Shown one piece after another: positions 33,309-39,316 of a DNA stretch of 39,316 nt. Location of the stretch: positions 1 through 39,316 of the forward strand of contig CAMAVI010000025.1 of the NCBI GenBank assembly GCA_945861625.1. The letters are read 5' to 3'. The notes under the pieces were generated by a model. That model ran no database searches, was not told the DNA's origin, and saw nothing but the letters and a program-made list of their open reading frames with translations. The stretch comes from Candidatus Sulfopaludibacter sp. SbA3. GTDB taxonomy: Bacteria; Acidobacteriota; Terriglobia; Bryobacterales; Bryobacteraceae. Positions within the stretch are counted from its first letter, which is position 1, and the number at the start of each line of letters is the position of its first letter. The position numbers and the translations under genes were made by a program.

Positions 33309-33752
33309 TTATTTTATATTTTCCCGATTCCATTTGGCGAGGTGAGATTCCTCGGTCTGCTGGGTGACTTCACGATCGAAATCGCTTTTCCAATTTGCCA
33401 GGCGCTGTGATTTCAGCTTCTCCAGAAGCTTCACCTCGCGCCGTTTGCCGGTCACGGCCTGCAATTGCGCCTGAATGCGGCCGTCGCAGGCGGCGTGGGT
33501 TCGTAGGCTCCGTTGCATTTCCGCTTGCACGTGCTGCTGGAATGCGTCGAGCGCGGCGAGTTCCGCCGCATTGGTCTCGCCCCGCCCGCGGACTTCGCTT
33601 TCCGCATGCCGGCGTTGGTCGCCCAGGGATTGTTCCCGAGCCTCAATCGCCCTCCGCTCGCCGTAGAGCCGTTCCAGGTTCACTTCCTCGATGCGAGCCT
33701 GCGCCTGCCGCAGATGCAACACGCGTTCCAGGGAGAAGACAAACTGTTTCAT
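33309..33752 (-). CDS. fliJ: Flagellar export protein FliJ
   Basis: A 147-residue, almost entirely alpha-helical coiled-coil protein rich in Arg, Glu and Gln: FVFSLERVLHLRQAQARIEE at the start is the FliJ signature (F-x-f-x-L-e-x-v-L-x-l-R-x-x-x-e). FliJ is the stalk of the flagellar type III export ATPase and escorts chaperones. The start at 33752 gives an ATGA overlap with fliI; the longer open frame upstream is a shadow of fliI. Sequence between FliJ proteins is poorly conserved, so the context supports the call. Confidence 0.85.
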   Translation of the reverse strand: MKQFVFSLERVLHLRQAQARIEEVNLERLYGERRAIEAREQSLGDQRRHAESEVRGRGETNAAELAALDAFQQHVQAEMQRSLRTHAACDGRIQAQLQAVTGKRREVKLLEKLKSQRLANWKSDFDREVTQQTEESHLAKWNRENIK

Positions 33753-35059
33753 GAGCCGACACTCTGCGCCAGAAGCGCCAGTTGTTCGAGCGTCCGCTCG
33801 ATGGGCACGGTGACGTCCGCCGGCTGGCGGAGAAAATCGAGCAGCGCCGGGCGGACCCGGATGGCCGCATCGAGTCCAGGATTCGAGCCGCCGGCGTAGG
33901 CGCCCAGATTGATGAGATCCTCGGATTGCTGGTAGTTCGCCAAGGCCTCGCGAATCTTGCGGGCGGCTTCTTGTTGCGGCGCGGACGCCACACGGCCAGC
34001 AAGTCTGCTGACGGAATTTAAGACGTCGATGGCCGGATAGTGTCCCATGGCGCCGAGTTGCCGCGATAGAATCACGTGGCCGTCGAGAATCGCGCGCACG
34101 GCGTCGCAAATGGGTTCGTTGAAGTCGTCACCTTCCACCAGCACCGTAAAAAAGCCGGTGATCGATCCCTTGCGGAAGTTCCCGGCGCGTTCAAAGATTT
34201 TGGGCAGCAGATTGAACACGCTGGGGGGATAGCCCTTTTGGCCGGGAGGCTCGCCGGCGGCCAATCCGATTTCCCGCTGCGCCATGGCCAGACGGGTGAC
34301 CGAGTCCATTACCAGCAGCACGCTTTTGCCGCAATCGCGGAAATATTCGGCAATCGCCACGGCCACGAAGCCCGCCCGGATGCGCAGGGGCGCGGGCATA
34401 TCGGAGGTGGCTACAATTACAACCGAACGTTGCAGGCCTTCCGCCAGCAGTTCGTGCTCCAGGAACTCCCGCACCTCGCGATTCCGTTCTCCGATGAGGG
34501 CGATCACGCTTACGTCGGCCGAGTTCTGCCGCGCCAGCGCGCCCAGCAGCGTGCTCTTGCCGACGCCGGAGCCGCCGAAGATTCCCACGCGCTGTCCCCT
34601 ACCGAGCGGCAGCAGGCTGTCGATGGCGCGTACGCCGGTGACCAGGGACTCGCGAATCGGCTCGCGCTCCAATGGACCGGGCGGCACGGCGTAGAGCGGG
34701 TAGAGGGCCTCCGGGTGCACCGGCGGCAATTGATCCATGGGCCGTCCGAAGCCGTCCAGAATCCGGCCCAGTAATTTGGGCGAAACTTCCACCCGCGCGG
34801 CCTCGGAGCGGGCCACCACGCGATTCCCCGGTTGCAGGCCGGTGATTTCTTCAAGCGGCATTAGCAGGACCTGCCGTTCGCGGAATCCCACCACCTGCGC
34901 GCGCAGCGGACCGCCTGGCGCGGTGATTTCGCAGAAATCGCCCAGCGCGGCCGCCGGGCCGTCGGAGGCGATCAGAAGCCCGGTGATATCCTGAACCCGT
35001 CCTGTGCGCTGGACGGTTTCGATGTGCGCCACGGCTTGAATGTATTCCTGCAAACTCAT
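33749..35059 (-). CDS. fliI: Flagellum-specific export ATPase FliI
   Basis: A 436-residue F1-beta-like ATPase that drives export of flagellar proteins. Walker A is GIFGGSGVGKSTLLGALA; Walker B is VLLVMDSVTRLAMAQREIGL. The family signature GEPPGQKGYPPSVFNLLPKI follows. The N-terminal beta-barrel (residues about 15-85) and the C-terminal helical domain are both present. Overlaps with fliH (4 nt) and fliJ (4 nt) show the usual H-I-J coupling. Confidence 0.95.
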   Translation of the reverse strand: MSLQEYIQAVAHIETVQRTGRVQDITGLLIASDGPAAALGDFCEITAPGGPLRAQVVGFRERQVLLMPLEEITGLQPGNRVVARSEAARVEVSPKLLGRILDGFGRPMDQLPPVHPEALYPLYAVPPGPLEREPIRESLVTGVRAIDSLLPLGRGQRVGIFGGSGVGKSTLLGALARQNSADVSVIALIGERNREVREFLEHELLAEGLQRSVVIVATSDMPAPLRIRAGFVAVAIAEYFRDCGKSVLLVMDSVTRLAMAQREIGLAAGEPPGQKGYPPSVFNLLPKIFERAGNFRKGSITGFFTVLVEGDDFNEPICDAVRAILDGHVILSRQLGAMGHYPAIDVLNSVSRLAGRVASAPQQEAARKIREALANYQQSEDLINLGAYAGGSNPGLDAAIRVRPALLDFLRQPADVTVPIERTLEQLALLAQSVGS

Positions 35060-35775
35060 GTTGTGCGCCTCCGCATGATGTCCGTAAGTCCGCGCTCGAT
35101 TTCATTCAACTGAGTATCTACCGAGGCGTCGAGTTCTCCGCGCGCGGTTTCAAACACAACGCTGCCGCGGGGCAAAGAAGCGTCGCGGGCGATTTCGAGC
35201 GCATCGGGCAGGCCCCAGCGGGCGCGAAATTCCTCCAGCACGGCCGCGTCCTGCGGAGCCAGGCGCAGGCGATGTGTCTCGCGCGCGTTCAGTTTTTGAA
35301 ACGCGGCTTTAACCAGCCCCAGGATGGCCTCCGGGTCAGTGGCCAATTCGCGATGCAGGACGCGCCGGGCAATGACCAGCGCCAGCTTGACCGTATCCTC
35401 TTCCAGTTCCGTGCGCAGACGCGGGCGCAGTTGCGCAAGCTCCTTGAACAAAGCCCCGAGGTCGGACACAAGCGGTTCCAGGCGCTGGTTGGCGCGCTGC
35501 ATTCCCAGCGCTTCGCCCTCCACTCGGCCCTGCTGCCGCGCGGACTCTATCTGCCGGTGCAAATCCGGTGAAGGCGGAAACAGAGAAGTGGCGGGTTCGG
35601 CCAGGTAGTCGGCCGGCGGGCCTGTTTCGAGCATGGCGAGCGGAGTGACTGCAGTACTTTGCCCGGCACCCGGCCATACGATGGGTCTGGCCGCGGGGAT
35701 CCGCGAATGATCGTCGGTCTGACGTAATAGGCGGGCGGGTTGATGCGAGCTTCCGTCCAGAGATCTGCTCCGCAT
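35056..35775 (-). CDS. fliH: Flagellar assembly protein FliH
   Basis: A 239-residue stator/regulator of the FliI ATPase. A disordered N-terminus is followed by a long coiled coil (RQIESARQQGRVEGEALGMQ ...) and the conserved C-terminal domain: KLALVIARRVLHRELATDPE, RLAPQDAAVLEEF, DASLPRGSVVFETARGELD and ASVDTQLNEIERGL. The latter pattern (G-g-c-x-i-e-t-x-x-g-x-i-D-a-s-l-x-x-q-l-x-x-l) is shared by FliH, YscL and F-type delta-like subunits. The start at 35775 is the first ATG, with GGGA upstream; 24 nt separate it from fliG. Confidence 0.85.
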   Translation of the reverse strand: MRSRSLDGSSHQPARLLRQTDDHSRIPAARPIVWPGAGQSTAVTPLAMLETGPPADYLAEPATSLFPPSPDLHRQIESARQQGRVEGEALGMQRANQRLEPLVSDLGALFKELAQLRPRLRTELEEDTVKLALVIARRVLHRELATDPEAILGLVKAAFQKLNARETHRLRLAPQDAAVLEEFRARWGLPDALEIARDASLPRGSVVFETARGELDASVDTQLNEIERGLTDIMRRRTT

Positions 35776-35799
35776 GGCTATCCCTGTCCTTTTCGCCTA

Positions 35800-36837
35800 T
35801 CAAAGTACATACTGTTCCCCGGCGGTGCCTTTCAGGCTGATGGTGCCTTCGCTTTCCAACTGCCGGATGACGGCGATGATCTGCTGTTGCGCGGCTTCGA
35901 CCTCTTTGATCTTGATGGGACCCAGCGCCTCCATGTCTTCGCGCAGCATGTCCGCTCCGCGCTGGCTCATGGCCTGCAGCATATGGTTCTTTAATTGTTC
36001 GCTGGTGCCCTTGAGAGCCGCCGTCAAGATCTTACGGTCGACTTTGGCGAGAATTTCCTTGACCGCGTTGGCGTTGAGCAGCAGGATGTCGTCAAAGACA
36101 AACATCAGGTGCCGGATGTTCTCCACCAGCGCCGGGTCGGCCTTCTCGATGCTGTCGAGTATGTCCCTGCTGGTGTTGGAATCCAGGCGATTGAACATTT
36201 CCGCGACCGCCGGCACGCCGCCGTAAGCTTCGCGGCTGGTTTCGCCGAGCGCCTTGAGCTTGGAGCCGATCACCCCGGCAATTTTGGAGATAATTTCCGG
36301 CGAGATCTGATCCAGGTTGGCCATGCGGAGCGCCACATCCGCCCGCAACTCGGCGGGGAGGGAGTATAGCAGGCCCGCGGCTTGCGACGCGTTCAAGTGC
36401 GAGAGGATCAGGGCGATGGTCTGCGGATGTTCACTGTCGATAAATTTAGCGAGTTGCTGCGGGCCGGTTTTCTGCAGGGCGTCGAAGCTGAGAGTCTCGG
36501 TGCCCAGCGATTTCACCAGGCGGTCCAGCATCCTCTTGGCTGATTCGGGACCGAAGGCGGAATTCAGAATTTTGCGCGCATAATCAATTCCACCTCTGAC
36601 CACATAGTCGTAAGCGATGCCCATTTGGTAGAACTCTTCCAGCACGCCCTCGGCTTCCGTCGGACTCAGGTTGATGACGCGGGCGATTTCGCGCCCTATC
36701 TTCTGGACCTCCTCTTCGTCCATCTCGCGCATGATACCGCTGGAGGCCTCGTCGCCGATCATCACCATCAGGATGGCGGCTTTGCGCAGCCCCGACAGCG
36801 ATTCTTCGTCGGGGACCCTGCCCGAAGTCCTAACCAT
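35800..36837 (-). CDS. fliG: Flagellar motor switch protein FliG
   Basis: A 345-residue rotor protein with three domains: FliG_N binds FliF, FliG_M contains the EHPQTIALILSHL (EHPQ) motif, and FliG_C bears the charged torque helix (LMFVFDDILLLNANAVKEIL ... RKILTAALKGTSEQLK). It interacts with the stator MotA and with FliM. The start ATG lies 8 nt inside the end of fliF. Length and domain order are normal. Confidence 0.95.
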   Translation of the reverse strand: MVRTSGRVPDEESLSGLRKAAILMVMIGDEASSGIMREMDEEEVQKIGREIARVINLSPTEAEGVLEEFYQMGIAYDYVVRGGIDYARKILNSAFGPESAKRMLDRLVKSLGTETLSFDALQKTGPQQLAKFIDSEHPQTIALILSHLNASQAAGLLYSLPAELRADVALRMANLDQISPEIISKIAGVIGSKLKALGETSREAYGGVPAVAEMFNRLDSNTSRDILDSIEKADPALVENIRHLMFVFDDILLLNANAVKEILAKVDRKILTAALKGTSEQLKNHMLQAMSQRGADMLREDMEALGPIKIKEVEAAQQQIIAVIRQLESEGTISLKGTAGEQYVL

Positions 36838-38542
36838 TGAGCCAGCTCCGCACCACCTGAGCCATCAACGCGGGATTACTCTTTGCCTCAGCCGCAATGT
36901 ATTTGGTCAGCACTTCCGTCTTCTTCGTGCTGACCTCCGGCATCTTCAGCTTCATCAGCTCTTCGGCTTCGCGCCGGGCGTGCTGGGCCGCTTGTTCGGC
37001 CATCTGCGCTTCCATCTTTTTTTGTATGTCTTCCGGCGCGGAAAGTTCCTTGGCCGTACTTCCGGCGATGGCTGCCGTTGCCGTCTCCGCGGTCATCTTC
37101 TTGCGCTTGCGCTTGCGCATCAGTACAAAGACCAGGACGCCCAACAGCATTGCCATGGCCGCGGCTCCGATACCCGCAATCAGCAGGAAATTCTTGGCGC
37201 CCATCAGCTTTTGCAGCCAGGGCGGCGCCCACGAGGGCAGCTTATTCGGCGGCGCCGAAGTTGGTGCTGAGACGGGTGTAAGAATAGGCGGCTCAGCGGT
37301 CAGCGTAGCTTCAAACGGAAAGGCCTCCACCACCAGTTGGTCTCCCCGGTCCATATTGAAACCCACTGCCGCGGCAACCAGATCGTGGATCACTTTGAGC
37401 TTCTCCGGTGGCGGGGCCTCCACTACGCGTTTGGAGCCTTCCCAGCGCAGCGTGTGATCGATCAGAACGGAAAGAGACAGTTTGGTCACCGCTCCCTGCG
37501 GAATTTTCGTGTGCTTGACGATACGGCTGGGCTGATAGGTCACGCTCTCGGTTTTGCGGGAATAGCTGCCGGCTCCCGTGGCAGCGGACGCCGCGGCGGC
37601 CGTCGGCCGCGGCAGGTTGGATGCCGTTCCGGGAACGCCCCCCGCCGCCAAGGGCGAGGCGGGACCATCATGAGTGGTTTGCGAGGTCAGCACCGCTGAT
37701 TTCTGCGGATCGTAGATCTCTTCACTTTGATCCGCGCTGGTGACATCGACTTCGGCGGAGACGCCGGCGCGAAAATGCTCCATGCCGAGAATGGGATCCA
37801 GAGTTGCGGTGATCTTGCCTTGCAGATCCTTCTCGATGCTTTTGCGGTATTCGAGCGCGGCCTCGCTGCTGCCGGCGCCCTCCCCGGGCATATTGCGCCG
37901 CGGCCGGCTGAGCAGAGTGCCGTTGGTATCGACCAATGCCACTTGATCCGCGGAAAGTTCCGGTACCGCGCTCGCCGTGAGCTGGCAAATCGCCGCGATG
38001 TTTTGCGGAGAAAGCCGCGCTCCCGGGCGCAGCTTCACCAGCACGCTGGCCTTGGCGGGCTGCCGGGATTCGCTGTACAACGATTCTTTCGCCAGGGTCA
38101 GGTGCACCCGCGCCTGCTCGACTTCGGCGATGGACATGACCGAACGTTCAAGTTCGCCTTCGATTGCCCGGTGATAGTTGACCTGCTCGGCGAAATCGCT
38201 GGCGCCAAAGTTGGCTTTGTCGAATAGCTCGAAGCCGATTCTGCCTGACTTGGGAAGCCCCGCCGATGCCATGGCCAGCCGTGCTTCGGCTACTCTCTCG
38301 GATAACACCAAGATTACCGAGCCATTATCGCCCAGGCGGTATTCGATGCCGCCTTCCTTGAGCTTGCCGACCAGAGCGCCCGCGTCTTCGGCGGCCAGAT
38401 TGGTATAGAGTGGCTTGAAATCGCGCTCCTGACTCCAGCGCGAAAACACGGTCAAGCCGCCTCCCACGGCCACGGCCGCGATCAGCAGCCAGATTCGCTG
38501 CGCCCAGGAAAGCCCTCCGAAGAGCTGTTGCAGTTGGTCCAT
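36830..38542 (-). CDS. fliF: Flagellar MS-ring protein FliF
   Basis: A 570-residue membrane ring protein. An N-terminal transmembrane helix (RIWLLIAAVAVGGGLTVFSR, about residues 15-35) is followed by the YscJ/FliF ring-building domains: SVILVLSERVAEARLAMASA, GRIGFELFDKANFGASDFAE, VNYHRAIEGELERSVMSI and a FliF_C periplasmic domain. A Pro/Ala/Ser-rich linker follows. A second transmembrane helix (about residues 440-465) precedes a cytoplasmic tail that ends ALMAQVVRSWLNG, the FliG-binding motif. It overlaps fliG by 8 nt and lies 10 nt after fliE. Confidence 0.95.
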   Translation of the reverse strand: MDQLQQLFGGLSWAQRIWLLIAAVAVGGGLTVFSRWSQERDFKPLYTNLAAEDAGALVGKLKEGGIEYRLGDNGSVILVLSERVAEARLAMASAGLPKSGRIGFELFDKANFGASDFAEQVNYHRAIEGELERSVMSIAEVEQARVHLTLAKESLYSESRQPAKASVLVKLRPGARLSPQNIAAICQLTASAVPELSADQVALVDTNGTLLSRPRRNMPGEGAGSSEAALEYRKSIEKDLQGKITATLDPILGMEHFRAGVSAEVDVTSADQSEEIYDPQKSAVLTSQTTHDGPASPLAAGGVPGTASNLPRPTAAAASAATGAGSYSRKTESVTYQPSRIVKHTKIPQGAVTKLSLSVLIDHTLRWEGSKRVVEAPPPEKLKVIHDLVAAAVGFNMDRGDQLVVEAFPFEATLTAEPPILTPVSAPTSAPPNKLPSWAPPWLQKLMGAKNFLLIAGIGAAAMAMLLGVLVFVLMRKRKRKKMTAETATAAIAGSTAKELSAPEDIQKKMEAQMAEQAAQHARREAEELMKLKMPEVSTKKTEVLTKYIAAEAKSNPALMAQVVRSWLNG

Positions 38543-38552
38543 GAGCTACAAC

Positions 38553-38849
38553 TTAGATCTGCATGCGCATGATTTCCTGATAGGCGGAGATCACTTTGTT
38601 ACGCACCTGGAGGAACATTTGAAAGGAAAGATCGGCCTGCTGCGCCGCCAGAGCCACTTTGTGAATCTCCTCGCCTTCCCCGTTCAGGAAGCGGTCCGCG
38701 CTTAGCTGCGCGTTGTGCTGGAACGCCTCGACTTTCTTGACGGCTTCGGAAAAGACAGATTGAAATGGCGCCCCGCCCGCGCCGGCGGGCTTGGCTTCGA
38801 ACAACGGAACGGCGATCGTATGAGCAACGGGAAGAATCGGAGCCGGCAT
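38553..38849 (-). CDS. fliE: Flagellar hook-basal body complex protein FliE
   Basis: A 98-residue rod adaptor protein between the MS ring and the proximal rod. The C-terminal half is diagnostic: LNGEGEEIHKVALAAQQADL, SFQMFLQVRNKVISAYQEIM, ending RMQI (family: l-x-l-x-v-R-n-K-l-v-e-A-Y-q-e-i-m-x-M-q-v). The variable N-terminus is short. The ATG is one base after the end of flgC, keeping the order flgC-fliE-fliF. Confidence 0.93.
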   Translation of the reverse strand: MPAPILPVAHTIAVPLFEAKPAGAGGAPFQSVFSEAVKKVEAFQHNAQLSADRFLNGEGEEIHKVALAAQQADLSFQMFLQVRNKVISAYQEIMRMQI

Positions 38850-38850
38850 G

Positions 38851-39180
38851 TTACTTCAGAATGTCCAGAGAGTGGTTGATCATGTCTTTCACGGCGGAGA
38901 TGGCCGACACATTCGCCTGATACGACCGCGACGCGCTGAGCAGATCCACCATCTCCTCCGCCGGATTCATCTTGGGATAAGCGACGTAGCCCTTCTCGTC
39001 GGCGTCCGGATGTCCGGGTTGGTAACGCAGGTCGGGCGCCCGGGAATCACGCACGACGTCGGCCACCTCGACACCGATGCCCATTTCGTTTTGAAATACC
39101 GCCGAGAACGGCGAGGTTTGCATCTGGGTGGAGAACACCACATCCTTGCGGCGGTAAGGGCCGCCCTCGGGTGTGCGACG
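38851..39180 (-). pseudogene. flgC: FlgC (flagellar rod protein) lacking its N-terminus
   Basis: The frame ending in TAA at 38851 encodes the C-terminal 109 or so residues of FlgC. It starts RRTPEGGPYRRKDVVFSTQM and ends with MVDLLSASRSYQANVSAISA, VKDMINHSLDILK (the C-terminal rod/hook signature). Intact FlgC is about 135-150 residues and begins with a helix of the SxSGLxAQxxRLxxxAxNxA type. That helix is missing. Upstream of the RTPEGG block the frame reads eight unrelated codons and hits TAA at 39208-39210. No ATG is available; a GTG at 39139-39141 could start a 96-residue fragment. The break coincides with sequence that looks like a mobile element. The rod would not assemble without the N-terminal helix. 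Confidence 0.8.
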
Positions 39181-39219
39181 CCAGCGTTGTGGGTTGGTGG
39201 AATCGGTTTATTGTTCCGT

Positions 39220-39249
39220 TAATCTGAGTGTGATATTACACTCAGATTA
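39220..39249. repeat. Perfect inverted repeat, 12-bp arms
   Basis: TAATCTGAGTGT (39220-39231) and ACACTCAGATTA (39238-39249) are exact reverse complements around a 6-nt spacer. The palindrome sits between the flgC break and the ribosome binding site of the next gene, so it could be an operator or part of the end of the inserted element. There is no T-run, so it is not a good terminator in either direction. Confidence 0.85.
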
Positions 39250-39262
39250 GGGAGGGCCATAC

Positions 39263-39316
39263 ATGGCCGATTCGCTATCAGAGTTGGAAGCGGGACGCTC
39301 CAAGATTCTTCGCCAG
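39263..39316 (+). CDS. 5' end of a small gene, possibly DUF6788-like and linked to a mobile element
   Basis: The ATG at 39263, with GGAGG 7 nt upstream (39251-39255), opens a frame MADSLSELEAGRSKILRQ to the window end. Eighteen residues are too few for proof. The start resembles DUF6788 proteins, which begin with a coiled coil (S-x-x-E-L-x-x-x-R-x-x-L-x-x-Q) ahead of a zinc-finger-like region and often sit in insertion elements. The gene is divergent from the broken flgC. Confidence 0.35.
   Translation, partial: MADSLSELEAGRSKILRQ

Overview
The window looks like a chromosomal segment of an Acidobacteriota bacterium, most likely close to the Bryobacterales/Solibacter group. This is inferred from gene content, GC-rich coding sequence and protein flavour; no 16S or other marker is present. 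Reasons include a long nuo operon with the electron module NuoEFG, a three-gene C-A-B succinate dehydrogenase of the mycobacterial Sdh1 type, a radical SAM protein of the tetraether/membrane-spanning-lipid synthase kind, a PPi-type phosphofructokinase, and frequent TTG starts. No tRNA, rRNA or CRISPR array is visible.

Left part (1-6840): the left edge is a mobile and relic zone. It holds the 5' end of an IS630-like transposase, a Phd/RelE-type toxin-antitoxin pair with an inverted repeat in front of the antitoxin, a DUF433 relic, and a decayed IS1380 transposase start. Embedded in it is a 697-residue radical SAM enzyme followed by a strong hairpin. Next, on the minus strand, come a ThiS-like sulfur carrier, two tandem GT87/DUF2029 polytopic membrane proteins separated by a 14-bp tandem repeat, and a MerR-family regulator with its own near-consensus promoter.

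Centre (6847-19854): a tightly packed plus-strand complex I operon, nuoA-C-D-E-F-G-H-J-K-L-M-N, driven by a TTGACA/TATATT promoter that overlaps a possible thiS promoter on the other strand. nuoB and nuoI, which carry clusters N2 and N6a/N6b, are absent from their usual places. The operon ends 1 nt from a convergent HAD/LON-domain gene pair.

19856-25152: housekeeping genes. The HAD phosphatase and LON-domain protein (minus strand) are divergent from aroK, a type-2 glycerate kinase and nrdR (plus strand, probably one operon). rpoD follows with its own promoter and a structured leader.

25248-32121: a TolC-family relic, then the sdhCAB operon (complex II), which feeds the same quinone pool as complex I. 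After these come a secreted hypothetical protein, an acyl-CoA ligase and an enoyl-CoA hydratase-family protein.

Right part (32145-39316): a minus-strand flagellar basal-body/export operon, flgC(truncated)-fliE-fliF-fliG-fliH-fliI-fliJ, that runs directly into a PPi-type phosphofructokinase and the enoyl-CoA hydratase. flgC has lost its N-terminal quarter. The sequence beyond the break carries a perfect 12-bp-arm palindrome and the start of a DUF6788-like gene, so a mobile element has probably cut off the 5' end of the flagellar operon.
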